From: Natrinema sp046097095
GTDB taxonomy: Archaea > Halobacteriota > Halobacteria > Halobacteriales > Natrialbaceae
Direction: 5' to 3'
DNA: 64,000 nt
Assembly (NCBI RefSeq): GCF_046097095.1
Contig: NZ_CP175698.1
Coordinates: 3,286,001 to 3,350,000 of the forward strand
Part shown: one piece after another, positions 9,233 through 17,775 of the stretch
Layout of the letters: the number at the start of each line of letters is the position of its first letter
Numbering within the stretch: position 1 is the stretch's first letter
Program-made: the position numbers and the translations under genes
The notes under the pieces: model-generated
Database searches by the model: none
Seen by the model: the letters and a program-made list of their open reading frames with translations, nothing else
Told to the model about the DNA's origin: nothing

Positions 9233-9538
9233 TTAGCGATCGCCAGAAAGCGTGATCGATAGCTGGTTTCCGTCGATCTCGACGCGATAGTCGCCGACGA
9301 CGAAGGATAGTTCGGGATCTGAACTGGTCGTGACGAGCGTATCGAGCGCTTCCGGATCCACGTGATCGTACAGGTGCGTATCGAGCACCGCCGGGAGATC
9401 GGTCGACTCGACGTTCTCGATGCCGGCGATCGCGTTGACGATGGCGACGGTCGGCGTCGTACTCGACCAGACGTATCGACCGCGGAAGAGTTCGTTCCCC
9501 ATCTCTCGGTCCCATGTTACTCGGAACCGAGATTCCAC
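9233..9538 (-). CDS. Stand-alone HalOD1 output-domain protein
   Basis: A 101-aa acidic protein consisting almost wholly of one HalOD1 domain, the small haloarchaeal output module usually seen with bacterio-opsin-activator-like or PAS/GAF regulators. It shows the family pattern: a serine/threonine stretch, VAIVNAIAGIENVESTDLP, then DPEALDTL, then a beta-rich tail DYRVEIDGNQLSI. A role in signal output or transcription control is inferred from the family. A shorter start at 9502 (MGNELF) is possible. Confidence 0.7.
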   Translation of the reverse strand: MESRFRVTWDREMGNELFRGRYVWSSTTPTVAIVNAIAGIENVESTDLPAVLDTHLYDHVDPEALDTLVTTSSDPELSFVVGDYRVEIDGNQLSITLSGDR

Positions 9539-9617
9539 TTAGGTATGCTGTGATTATTTCGTTCCAGAGCGTCGGGCAAAATCAAAACCGACGTTCCCCT
9601 CGAGATGAGCGCGACCG

Positions 9618-10610
9618 TTACCGGCGGTTCGGCGTCCACTCCTCGCAGGCGTCCATGTCGTCCATCGCCGTCTCGTGGCGGGCACAGTAGGGCACCATTC
9701 CGTCCGAGGAGCGGACGTACTCGAAGTGTTCGCAGTTCCCGCAGTAGCGATCCGTCGGGGCGGCCGGCCGCTCGGTCGACGATGTGACGACCTCCGCGTC
9801 GTGATCGTCGCCGGAATCGAGCGGCGAGGTGATGTCTGTGTTGGCGGACCCGCCGTCACTGGTCGCAGCGCCGACGCGTCGACCGGGGGCGGAGCCGGTG
9901 GGTCGGTTGCCGGTCGACCGCGATGACCGGCGATTGCTCGAGTCCTTGCCGGACGAGAGCGTCGCGGCCTCGCCACCGTTCTGCCCCGCGCCGGCGTCTG
10001 CGTTAGTCTGTGTTTCCACGTCTCCGTCGGGGGTGCCACCGAGGAAGCCGATACCGCCGAGTCCACTCGGCTCCTCAGCGTCGTCGACCTCGAGAACGGT
10101 CTTGTTGTGGCGAGTGACGTTCATCTCGAGGTTGCCACCGGGGTCGTTGCGTCGCTTGAACGTCGCGACGGCGGCGAACAGACACCAGACCGCGGCCAGG
10201 AGCCCGAGCAGGTAAACCGCGGAGACCTCGAGGGTCAGTTGTTGGCCGTAGCCCCGCCAGTGATACGGGTAGGCGTACCAGAAGAGGGCGACCCCGAGCA
10301 GACAGAGACTCGCGCTAATCGCGGCGGCGGCCCGAACGCGACGGCCGGTCGGTAGAACGATGAAAACGCCGACGAGGGCGGTCGGGATACTGAGGCCGGC
10401 GAGTGCACCGCCGACACGGATGGGAGCGAGGGCGTCGGCGATCGACGGCGCAAGTTCGACCGCGTAGCCGCCGAAGAGGTCCGTCGTCGCGACGAGAACG
10501 GCCACGACGGCCAGAAGCGCGCCGAGCAAGACGAGCGTCGTTCCCGCGTACAGTCGACGACTCGTCACCCCCCGCGCGGTCCCGTCGTAGACCTCCGTCA
10601 GGCTTGTCAT
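9618..10610 (-). CDS. Four-helix membrane protein with C-terminal cysteine-rich motif
   Basis: A 330-aa protein with four predicted helices in its first half (the last near VYLLGLLAAVWCLFAAV), then a long acidic Ser/Gly/Asp linker. The C-terminal motif YCGNCEHFEY...PYCARHE...DACEEW has spacing that suits a small zinc site. It resembles a haloarchaea-only uncharacterised membrane family (perhaps DUF7139). No function is claimed. The start at 10610 (MTSLTEVYDG) is preferred over 10637, which would add nine basic residues. Confidence 0.6.
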   Translation of the reverse strand: MTSLTEVYDGTARGVTSRRLYAGTTLVLLGALLAVVAVLVATTDLFGGYAVELAPSIADALAPIRVGGALAGLSIPTALVGVFIVLPTGRRVRAAAAISASLCLLGVALFWYAYPYHWRGYGQQLTLEVSAVYLLGLLAAVWCLFAAVATFKRRNDPGGNLEMNVTRHNKTVLEVDDAEEPSGLGGIGFLGGTPDGDVETQTNADAGAGQNGGEAATLSSGKDSSNRRSSRSTGNRPTGSAPGRRVGAATSDGGSANTDITSPLDSGDDHDAEVVTSSTERPAAPTDRYCGNCEHFEYVRSSDGMVPYCARHETAMDDMDACEEWTPNRR

Positions 10611-10777
10611 ACGGAGCCGTTTGGCGGCCCGCCACAAAACGATACGTCAGACACAGTTCAGATATCAGAGAGGTACAGCGCCAACCAGACGGGGCGGAGC
10701 CGGTCGATGCTGTACGGAAGAACGAGCGGATCGGCCGAAACGAAAGCTTGAATCGCTGCCCTCACAAACGACGGCCT

Positions 10778-11065
10778 ATGAGCGACGAGGACGAGGATGC
10801 GGAGCCGGCCGTCACGCTCGGAGAGCACACCCCCGTCGAGGGCGCACCGCTCGCCCGCGTGAGCTCGCGACTGACCTGGCCGAAAGAGAAGAGCGAAGTC
10901 GACCGCCTCGAGGGTGATTCCGTCATCCGGACGCCCGACGGCCCCCGCGAACTTGGTGGCGTCCTCGAGTCGGTCGAGGAGACGTACTTCCAGCGCCACC
11001 AGGAGTTCGAGCGCCACGTTCGAGACGTGATCGGGACCGGACCGGTTCCGACGGCGGACAAGTAA
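10778..11065 (+). CDS. DUF5789 family protein
   Basis: A 95-aa acidic cytosolic protein with the conserved haloarchaeal core SSRLTWPKEKSEVDRLEGD, then VIRTPDGPREL and a helical end. This pattern is that of DUF5789, widespread in haloarchaea and without known function. The next gene begins only 4 nt after its stop, suggesting co-transcription. Confidence 0.72.
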   Translation: MSDEDEDAEPAVTLGEHTPVEGAPLARVSSRLTWPKEKSEVDRLEGDSVIRTPDGPRELGGVLESVEETYFQRHQEFERHVRDVIGTGPVPTADK

Positions 11066-11069
11066 CACC

Positions 11070-11765
11070 GTGGCCTCCGAGTCGGATCACCGCGACAGCC
11101 GCTGGTATCGACGGCTGACGGGCCTGACCTGGGTTCAGAAGTCGTTGCTCCTTGGGGCCGTCATCGCGGTGCTCTGGACCCACCTCGTCCCGAACGGGTT
11201 CGACCGGCGGGTCGTCATCGATAGCGTGTTGTTGATCGCCGGCCCGCTCGTGCTCGGATTCACCCACGGCCGTCGCATCGGCTGGCGCGTCGATCGGATC
11301 GCGCTCCGAAACACCGTCTTGTTAGCGCTATTCGTGCTCCCGTTCTATCTCGTCGGTTCGACGTTCCCGACGATCCGCGCGTTTTACCCGATCTGGGAGA
11401 CATCCACTGCGCCGGGTGCGTTCATCCCGCACGCGCTCAAACTGCTGACCCTCGCGCTGGCCGCCGAGACCTACTACCGCGGGCTGCTCTGTGTCGGTGT
11501 CCGGGAACTCGGCTTCGGTGCGGTGTTCATCAGCCCCGTAGTCTACATGCTGCATCACTCCTCGAAGCCGCCGGTCGAATTCCTGCTGTCGGGGCCGACG
11601 GACGTCCTGTTCGGTGCCGTCGACTACAAATCGGACTCCATCCTCCCGTCGGTGCTGGCCCACGGCGGCGGCCTCGTCCTCCTCGACTGGCTGGTGTTAC
11701 ACGAACCGCTGTTCGATCCGACGGTCGTCTTGCGGTACCTCGAGTGGCTGCCGATTCCCCTCTGA
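11070..11765 (+). CDS. CPBP (Abi) family intramembrane protein, GTG start
   Basis: A 231-aa membrane protein with about six helices and the three CPBP motifs: AETYYRG (132-138), VVYMLHHSS (two histidines near 162) and a late LAHGGGL. The family includes Rce1-type prenyl-protein proteases and many uncharacterised membrane proteins. The first of the two normally adjacent glutamates in motif 1 is replaced by alanine (Ala132-Glu133), so protease activity is doubtful. The start is GTG, 4 nt after the DUF5789 stop. Confidence 0.72.
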   Translation: MASESDHRDSRWYRRLTGLTWVQKSLLLGAVIAVLWTHLVPNGFDRRVVIDSVLLIAGPLVLGFTHGRRIGWRVDRIALRNTVLLALFVLPFYLVGSTFPTIRAFYPIWETSTAPGAFIPHALKLLTLALAAETYYRGLLCVGVRELGFGAVFISPVVYMLHHSSKPPVEFLLSGPTDVLFGAVDYKSDSILPSVLAHGGGLVLLDWLVLHEPLFDPTVVLRYLEWLPIPL

Positions 11766-11828
11766 CGAGTCTCGCGATCGGGGCACCCGGCAGCGACCTA
11801 TAAGAGGCGAGGCGACCAACCATCACGT

Positions 11829-12266
11829 ATGACGCTGCCCATCGACCCGACGCAGATCGACCCCGAAGATTATGGCGAACACCGCGCGGTTCTCGAGATG
11901 GACCACGAGGAGGCCATCGAGCACACGCGCGAAGTATTCACGAACGTCGGCTTCGGCGTTCCGGCCGAGTTCTCGCCCTCAGACCTGCTCAACGAGAAGG
12001 TCGACGCCGACCGCGATCCCTACTACGTGCTGGGCGCATGCAATCCGGCGATCGCGGATCGAGTTCTCGACGTGACCGAGGAGATGGGAGCGCTGTTCCC
12101 CTGTAACGTCGTTATCTGGGAAGCGGAACCCGGCCGACAGGTCGTCTACCACGTCTCGATCATGAAGATCGCGCGGCTGCTCGGCATCGCGCCCGACGAT
12201 GAGAACTGGCAGGAAATCGTCGACGAAACCAGCGCGATGGTCTCCGAGGCGTACGAGAACCTCTAG
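11829..12266 (+). CDS. DUF302 domain protein
   Basis: A 145-aa acidic protein with the DUF302 fold signature: an alternating N-terminal half, YYVLGACNPAIADRVL in the middle, then LFPCNVVIWE and VSIMKIARLLGI. DUF302 proteins are small cytosolic proteins without an established reaction. TATAAG at 11799-11804 lies about 27 nt before the ATG, so the message should be leaderless. Confidence 0.82.
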   Translation: MTLPIDPTQIDPEDYGEHRAVLEMDHEEAIEHTREVFTNVGFGVPAEFSPSDLLNEKVDADRDPYYVLGACNPAIADRVLDVTEEMGALFPCNVVIWEAEPGRQVVYHVSIMKIARLLGIAPDDENWQEIVDETSAMVSEAYENL

Positions 12267-12365
12267 TACGCGACGAACGCCGTTTCGGCAGTGCTCGCCG
12301 ACCGTTCGATCGAGAATACAGTCACGCATATCAACACTTATGCGTTCGAATAGAGAGAATGACAT

Positions 12366-13448
12366 ATGGACGCGCGGACGGCGGTTTTCGCCCTCCTCGT
12401 CTGCGTACTCGGCGGACTCGCCGGCGTCGTGGTCCTCCCGCTGCTCGAGTACGTGCTGGCGGCGTGCCTGCTCGCGGTCGTCCTCCGACCGGCCTACGAG
12501 CGGTTAGCACCGCGTATCGGCGCACGGACCGCCGGCCTCGCGCTGGCTGGGGTTACCGTCGTCGCCGGCGTCGTTCCGCTGTTGCTCGCGTCGCTGGTCG
12601 TGCTCCGGACGACGGCCTCGACCCTCGAGTCGTTCGACGGTGAGCGGATCGCCGCATATGGCAGCGAGCTCGCACGGACCGAACTCGGGATGGGCGAAGA
12701 GGCGACCGCCGCCCTCGAGACTGTCGTACAGTCGGAACTCGAGGGCGCGGTCTCGAACGCAACGGAACTGACGTTGGCTCGGATCGTCGAAATCGCCTCG
12801 GTCGGCATCGACGCGGCGGTCGGCGTGATCGCCGCCGCTTTCCTGCTCTACTACCTGCTCGTCGACGGTCCGGCCGTCGTCGACTGGCTCCGAACGGTCG
12901 CGCCGCTCGAGCCACGCGTATTCGATGAGTTGCTCACGGCGATCCACACCGTCATCTGGGCGGTTCTCCGAAGCCACGTGTTCGTCGCGGTCGTACAGGG
13001 GATCCTGGGCGGCCTGGGGCTCGCGCTCTTCGGTGTCCCGTATGCGACCACGTTGACAGTGATCCTCGTTCTCGTCTCGTTTCTGCCCACGATCGGCGTC
13101 TGGCTCGTCTGGGCCCCGGTCACGGTCGCGCACGCAACCTCGAGTGGGCTCGTTCGTGGATCGTTCCTGCTGGGGTACGGACTCGTCGTTCTGACGGTCG
13201 CCGCCAACTATCTGCGGGCCATCCTCGTCGATCGGGGTTCCGACCTTCATCCGGCGATGGCCCTGCTCGGCGTCGTCGGCGGCAGCTACGCGTTCGGAAT
13301 CGTGGGGCTGTTCGTCGGCCCCGTCGTCCTCGCGGTGTTCAAGGGCGTACTGACGGTCACGAACGACCTCGTGTCGCCCGCGGTGGCGGCGGGAGGTGAC
13401 TCGTGTACGGACGAAAACCGAGACCGGCCACGGCCCGCCCAGAAGTGA
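12366..13448 (+). CDS. AI-2E family transporter (first paralogue)
   Basis: A 360-aa membrane protein with about eight helices and the AI-2E (PerM/TqsA) architecture: two N-terminal helices, an amphipathic region (about 75-140) and a conserved C-terminal block with SHVFVAVVQGILGGLGLALFG and ILVDRGSDLHPAMALLG. The family exports small molecules or ions; some members are sodium/proton antiporters. Another member, with the same MDAR start, is at 17776-18786. The end is acidic and cytosolic. Confidence 0.85.
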   Translation: MDARTAVFALLVCVLGGLAGVVVLPLLEYVLAACLLAVVLRPAYERLAPRIGARTAGLALAGVTVVAGVVPLLLASLVVLRTTASTLESFDGERIAAYGSELARTELGMGEEATAALETVVQSELEGAVSNATELTLARIVEIASVGIDAAVGVIAAAFLLYYLLVDGPAVVDWLRTVAPLEPRVFDELLTAIHTVIWAVLRSHVFVAVVQGILGGLGLALFGVPYATTLTVILVLVSFLPTIGVWLVWAPVTVAHATSSGLVRGSFLLGYGLVVLTVAANYLRAILVDRGSDLHPAMALLGVVGGSYAFGIVGLFVGPVVLAVFKGVLTVTNDLVSPAVAAGGDSCTDENRDRPRPAQK

Positions 13449-13454
13449 CGCTGC

Positions 13455-14894
13455 TCAGTCGGCGTACTGCGCTCGTTCGGTCGCTCTGTCCGTCGTCGGA
13501 ATGCCGAACCCGGTCAGGGTCATCCCGAACAACACGAGCGGCGACAGGAATCCGAACAGGTAGAACGGCGCGTACTCGAGGGTTGCGACGTTGGTCGTAG
13601 TGGCCATGAAGACGCCGCCGGCGTGCCACGGAATGAGCGCGCCGGTCGGCGTCCCGGCGGCCTCGACGGCCCGCGAGAGTTCGTCGCTGTCCAGCCCGAA
13701 CTCCTCGTAGAGGTTCCGCAGCGTCATCCCGGGGAGAAGGATGCTCATGTACTGCTGGGCCGTCAACACGTTGATTGCGATCGCGGAGATGCCAGTGCCG
13801 GCGATCAGGCCGCCGGAACTCCGGACGCCCTGGGAGAGGCGATGTGCGAGCACCGCGAGCACGCCGGTCTTCTCGAGCAGGCCCCCGAGCGTGAGCGCAG
13901 CGACGACGACCGTGATGGTCCAGGCCGAGCCGGTGAGCCCGTCGGTCTTGAGGAGATTGTTTACGAGAGTAGCGCCGGTCTCGGGTTCGGTGCCGCTCAT
14001 GAAGACCTCCCAGGCGGTGACGAAGCCGGTTCCCTGAATGAGGATCGAGGTTCCGACGCCGGCGAAGACGCCGGCGACGAGCGTCGGGAGCGCGGGGTAG
14101 CCGTAGAGCGCGAGGCCGAAGGTGACGATCAGGGGCACGAAGACGAGCACGGAGAGGTCGTACGTACCCGCGAGCGCGGTCTGAATCTCGGCGACCCGAC
14201 CGACGGGAATCTCACCGCCCGCTCGGAGGCCGAGCACGGCGAACCCGGCCACCGTGAGGCCGAACGCAATGGCCGTCCCCGTCCGCATGCGGCGGATGTG
14301 GTCGTACAGCGGCGTGTTCGTCACGCCGGCAGCGAGGTTGGTCGTGTCAGACAGCGGCGACTGCTTGTCGCCGGCGTAGGCCCCTGAGATGACCGCACCG
14401 ACGGTCATCGGCGCGGGAATGCCGAGCCCCGCACCGATCCCGACGAAGGCGACGCCGAGCGTTCCGACCGTCGTCCATGAGGAGCCGATCGAGAACGCGA
14501 CGACGGCGGCGAAAATCACCGTGACGGGCAGGAAGACCGTCGGGTTCAGCAATTCGAGGCCGTAGTACATCAGCGCCGGAATCGTCCCGGCGTCGACCCA
14601 AGTCGCGATCAGCGCGTAGATCGTGAAGATGATCAGCAGCGCCTGGAGCCCCATCAGGAGGCTGTCGGCGATTCCGTCGTAGAGGTCCTCCCACGAATAG
14701 CCCAGATAGTAGCCGAAGGCGCCCGTGAAGGCGATACTCCACAGCAGCGGAACGTGGGGAGCCATCCCGAGGACGGCAGAGCCCACGCCGAGAAAGACGA
14801 CGACGGCGAGCACCGGCACGAGCGCGAGCGCGACAGACGGCCGTCGCTCCGGCTCGAGATCCTCGATCGTCGTCGGAGTGAAATCGAGTGACAT
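13455..14894 (-). CDS. nhaC: NhaC family Na+/H+ antiporter
   Basis: A 479-aa, roughly eleven-helix protein of the NhaC group, expelling sodium in exchange for protons. Typical family segments include FSIGSSWTTVGTLGVAF, SGAYAGDKQSPLSDTTNLA and AINVLTAQQYMSILLPGM. A GTG codon directly precedes the chosen ATG. On the reverse strand TTTTAT lies about 26 nt before the ATG, indicating a leaderless transcript. The gene converges tail-to-tail on the AI-2E transporter with 6 nt between stops. Confidence 0.9.
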   Translation of the reverse strand: MSLDFTPTTIEDLEPERRPSVALALVPVLAVVVFLGVGSAVLGMAPHVPLLWSIAFTGAFGYYLGYSWEDLYDGIADSLLMGLQALLIIFTIYALIATWVDAGTIPALMYYGLELLNPTVFLPVTVIFAAVVAFSIGSSWTTVGTLGVAFVGIGAGLGIPAPMTVGAVISGAYAGDKQSPLSDTTNLAAGVTNTPLYDHIRRMRTGTAIAFGLTVAGFAVLGLRAGGEIPVGRVAEIQTALAGTYDLSVLVFVPLIVTFGLALYGYPALPTLVAGVFAGVGTSILIQGTGFVTAWEVFMSGTEPETGATLVNNLLKTDGLTGSAWTITVVVAALTLGGLLEKTGVLAVLAHRLSQGVRSSGGLIAGTGISAIAINVLTAQQYMSILLPGMTLRNLYEEFGLDSDELSRAVEAAGTPTGALIPWHAGGVFMATTTNVATLEYAPFYLFGFLSPLVLFGMTLTGFGIPTTDRATERAQYAD

Positions 14895-15209
14895 CACCCG
14901 GCGTATGCGGCTGAGGAATAAAAGATGCGCGCCTTATTATCAATGATAATCTATCGGAGAATGTTGACGGACGGTTCACAGGTATTCACAGTGACGTTTT
15001 CGGGCGATACAGTGGCGGACAACGGTGAATATCGACGGCTAGTGGTGAACAGAAACGTCCAGTCTCGATCGGTACCGATCGATGGTCAGTATCGACCGCG
15101 ATACCGAGCGAATGGAATGGTCGATGCGACTCGAGGCAATGTGATGTGGCTCGAGACGGTACAAGACGACTCGCAGTACTCGAAGACGATTGGTCGATCG
15201 GATCGGTCG
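14895..15209. other. Intergenic region between nhaC and a small membrane gene
   Basis: 315 bp. The left end holds the nhaC promoter (reverse-strand TTTTAT near 14915-14925) beside a short palindromic AT-rich stretch ATTATCAATGATAAT around 14935-14950. The remainder shows no convincing coding frame or RNA structure. Confidence 0.5.
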
Positions 15210-15416
15210 TTAACGGCGGTCGTCAGCCAACTCGCTGCCGTCGGCGGCTTCCACGCCCTCGGCGGTCTCGAGTTCCTCGAGATACTGCTCGGTGTCGTGC
15301 TGGATGTATCCGGTGACGACGGCGATGACCGCGAGAACGAACAGCGGGACGCCGACGAGAACGACGAGCAGTCCCACCGCGGTAAGGAATTCGGTGCTGA
15401 CGAGCGCCAGGGCCAT
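15210..15416 (-). CDS. Small one-helix-hairpin membrane protein
   Basis: A 68-aa protein: residues about 8-37 are strongly hydrophobic (VGLLVVLVGVPLFVLAVIAV), followed by an acidic cytosolic tail with EQYLEELETAEG. The acidic tail and a TATA-like CTAAATC about 25 nt before the ATG on the reverse strand support a real gene. No function can be assigned. Confidence 0.6.
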   Translation of the reverse strand: MALALVSTEFLTAVGLLVVLVGVPLFVLAVIAVVTGYIQHDTEQYLEELETAEGVEAADGSELADDRR

Positions 15417-15470
15417 ACCGGCCGAAGACGCTCGAGCGATTTAGGCATGGGGTCGGACCCACATGGCTCG

Positions 15471-15550
15471 TTGAATAGTGCGCTCGAGGAGGAAACGGTC
15501 AGTAAATAGCGTGCTCGAGGAGGAGAACGTTGAATAGTGTGTTCGGGAAG
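15471..15550 (+). repeat. Short degenerate tandem repeat (about 30 bp unit, 2.7 copies)
   Basis: TTGAATAGTGCGCTCGAGGA at 15471 recurs as GTAAATAGCGTGCTCGAGGA at 15502 and as a shorter TTGAATAGTGTGTTCGGGAA at 15530. The offsets are 31 and 28 bp. It lies between nreA and the small membrane gene and is not coding in any plausible frame. Confidence 0.6.
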
Positions 15551-15638
15551 TGATGGACCGAAGCGAGGCGTCCTGCTATCGTGGGTTGATCGGCCGAGCG
15601 GTACGTAGATCGCCTGTATCGAACACGACCGTAGCCCA

Positions 15639-16940
15639 CTACTCTCGAGCGGAGAATGCGCTGAGATTCGACTGCAGTCCAGCCGCGAGTTCGGACTTCC
15701 GACGGAGGCGATCGTGGGTGACCGGCAACTGCGTCGCGACCTCGGCGACCGCCTGGTGGAAGGTCTCGGACTCGCCGTACTCTCCCTCGAAGGCGTTGCG
15801 AACGCTCTCGCGAACTTGCCAGACGCCGACGGGCGCCCAGTAGTCGTCGCTCACCTCGCGCAGCACCAGACACTTCGCCTGCCGGCCGATCGACTCGAGG
15901 TGCTCTAAGACGGCCAGTCGGGCGGCGTAGTAGGCCCCTGCGGTCTCCTCGACGTAGCTCGAGCGTCCCTCGTATCCTTCCGCGGCGCTGGCCATCCAGA
16001 CGTTGTCCTCGGGATCGGGGTTCCAGATGCTGCCGGGCGCTTTCATCTCGACGAGTTCGAACTCCCAGTTGCCGGGCGCGAGGATGATCCAGTAGCGGTT
16101 GCCCATGTACTCGTTGGCCCAGACCTGAACGTCGTCGATGCTTGGTGCGTTCCGAATGCGCCCGCGCAGGTACTTCCCGACGGTGTCGTCGACGGCCGTG
16201 ATCGACCACCGCGTCGGGACCAGCCGGCGCTGTTCGGTCTGGCCAAGCGCGCCGGCAGAGAGGATCGAGTTGATGTCGTAGACGTCAAAGCCCCGGCGAT
16301 AGAGGTAGGTCATCGCTCCTTCTGCCTGCCAGTCGTCATCTTCGAGGGTCTTCTTGACCGGTCGGGGAACGTACGGATTCTCCCGCAGCTCCGCGTTCCG
16401 GGCGTTGGCACGCGGGCCGCGCGGCGTCGCCACGTCCGTGCCGGTATCGAGGCCGAGATCCGGCGTGTCGTTCAGTCCGATCTCGAGGTCGACCGGCCGG
16501 TCGGCGATCGCGACCTCTCGCTGGACGCCGACGAACCCGCTCCAGGCGTCGTGGACGTTCGGCGTCAGTCGACTCGCGATCGAGGGCGAATCGACGTTCG
16601 CGCGCTTGCTCGAGTTCAACAGCCCGGTCCGACGCTGGAGTACGTCGTCGATGGCGTACCCCTGGCGGTACCAGTCGCCGTCGGTGACGTACTCCGCGGC
16701 GTCGTCCTCGTCGCCGACCGGCGAGAGCAGCCCGACGGGGATGTCGGGGTAGTTCGACCGCCCGACGAAGATCGACGGCGAGGTCGAGCCGACGAGGGTG
16801 TCGCCGCTCAGCGCGTCGTCGAACCGCTGTTCGAACTCCGCTAAATGGTCCGTGATCGCGTAGGACTTTTCCTTGGCGAGGTGGCGGCGCTTTGCCTCCT
16901 CGTCTGGCTCTAACTCCTCGATGTACTCGTCGAGGCGCAT
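15639..16940 (-). CDS. nreA: DNA repair protein NreA
   Basis: A 433-aa archaeal Nre protein. The family acts in DNA-damage repair and binds PCNA. Characteristic segments are SPSIFVGRSNYPDIPVGLLS, LQRRTGLLNSSKRANV, a central PYVPRPVKKTLEDDDW and YWAPVGVWQVRESVRNAF. The C-terminus QSNLSAFSARE looks like a PIP-box for PCNA. There is no N-terminal zinc finger. The start at 16940 (MRLDEYIEELEPDEE) is preferred; upstream in-frame sequence to 17057 is not acidic and contains unconserved-looking residues. It diverges from the zinc micro-protein gene. Confidence 0.9.
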   Translation of the reverse strand: MRLDEYIEELEPDEEAKRRHLAKEKSYAITDHLAEFEQRFDDALSGDTLVGSTSPSIFVGRSNYPDIPVGLLSPVGDEDDAAEYVTDGDWYRQGYAIDDVLQRRTGLLNSSKRANVDSPSIASRLTPNVHDAWSGFVGVQREVAIADRPVDLEIGLNDTPDLGLDTGTDVATPRGPRANARNAELRENPYVPRPVKKTLEDDDWQAEGAMTYLYRRGFDVYDINSILSAGALGQTEQRRLVPTRWSITAVDDTVGKYLRGRIRNAPSIDDVQVWANEYMGNRYWIILAPGNWEFELVEMKAPGSIWNPDPEDNVWMASAAEGYEGRSSYVEETAGAYYAARLAVLEHLESIGRQAKCLVLREVSDDYWAPVGVWQVRESVRNAFEGEYGESETFHQAVAEVATQLPVTHDRLRRKSELAAGLQSNLSAFSARE

Positions 16941-17209
16941 TCGCTCGAGATAGGGACCACACGGTGTTGAATGTTGAGTTCCGGGAAGGATGTCAGAGGC
17001 AGAGGTTCGGTCGGGCGTCGACCACCGAACCTCGTTTCCACTGTTGGCCCCGATCAATAAGTACCCAGCAGCGCATTTTCAGAGTCGGAAAACGCGTCGA
17101 TAGATCGACCCACACCGATATGCGCGCGGCGTCTCGCATCGCACTCCGGCCGGCGGCCGGGAGCCGTCGAAAGACAACCGTTAAAAACGGCGGGCGGAAA
17201 AAGAGGTGT

Positions 17210-17389
17210 ATGAGTACGACCGACGATCGAGAGACGCGCACCTGTGTCTCCTGTGGGCTCAACATCGCGGGCACGAACGCCGCCGCGTTCAAGTGTCCCG
17301 ACTGCGGCCAGCAGATCTACCGCTGTGCCAAATGTCGCAAGCAGAGCAACCTCTATGAGTGTCCCGACTGCGGATTCACCGGCCCATAA
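17210..17389 (+). CDS. Zinc-finger micro-protein (HVO_2753 type)
   Basis: A 59-aa protein with four CxxC knuckles in a row: CVSCG, CPDCG, CAKCR and CPDCG, matching in length and order the characterised Haloferax HVO_2753 family, whose loss affects swarming and biofilm formation. It probably binds two zinc ions. TTAAAA about 25 nt upstream gives a near-leaderless message. The aEF1B gene starts 11 nt after its stop, an arrangement I recall from Haloferax as well, pointing to an operon and a possible link with translation. Confidence 0.9.
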   Translation: MSTTDDRETRTCVSCGLNIAGTNAAAFKCPDCGQQIYRCAKCRKQSNLYECPDCGFTGP

Positions 17390-17400
17390 GGTGTTCTTCG

Positions 17401-17667
17401 ATGGGAAAAGTTGCTGCCAAAATCAAGGTCATGCCGGACAGCCCCGATATCGATCTCGACGCACTCCAAGAGCGCCTCGAGAGCGCTCTCCCCGAGGGTG
17501 CAAAGATTAACGGCGTCGAACGTGACGAGGTCGCGTTCGGACTCGTCGCCCTCTACCCGACCGTGATCGTTCCCGACGATGCGGGCGGAACCGAGACCGT
17601 CGAGGAGAACTTCGCTGATGTCGACGGCGTCGAAAGCGTCGGCGTCGAGAACGTCGGCCGGATCTAA
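17401..17667 (+). CDS. ef1b: Translation elongation factor aEF1B (EF-1 beta)
   Basis: An 88-aa guanine-nucleotide exchange factor for aEF1A. It starts MGKVAAKIKVMPDSPD, has ALPEGAKINGVERDEVAFGL in the centre and ends DGVESVGVENVGRI, the pattern and length of archaeal EF-1 beta. It follows the zinc micro-protein at 11 nt and probably shares its transcript. Confidence 0.95.
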   Translation: MGKVAAKIKVMPDSPDIDLDALQERLESALPEGAKINGVERDEVAFGLVALYPTVIVPDDAGGTETVEENFADVDGVESVGVENVGRI

Positions 17668-17775
17668 CGCCGGCGCGGACTGTTTCGTCGTTTCGATCCT
17701 GTCACGATCGACTAGTCCCGACTCCGGCATTGCCACCCCGAACGCCTTTCGTCGCGGGAGCGTTCGGAACGGCTG

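Noticed and set aside
14925..15509. A 194-codon forward frame
   Set aside because: It is antisense to the small membrane protein gene, which has a proper hydrophobic helix and acidic tail; the forward peptide looks random.
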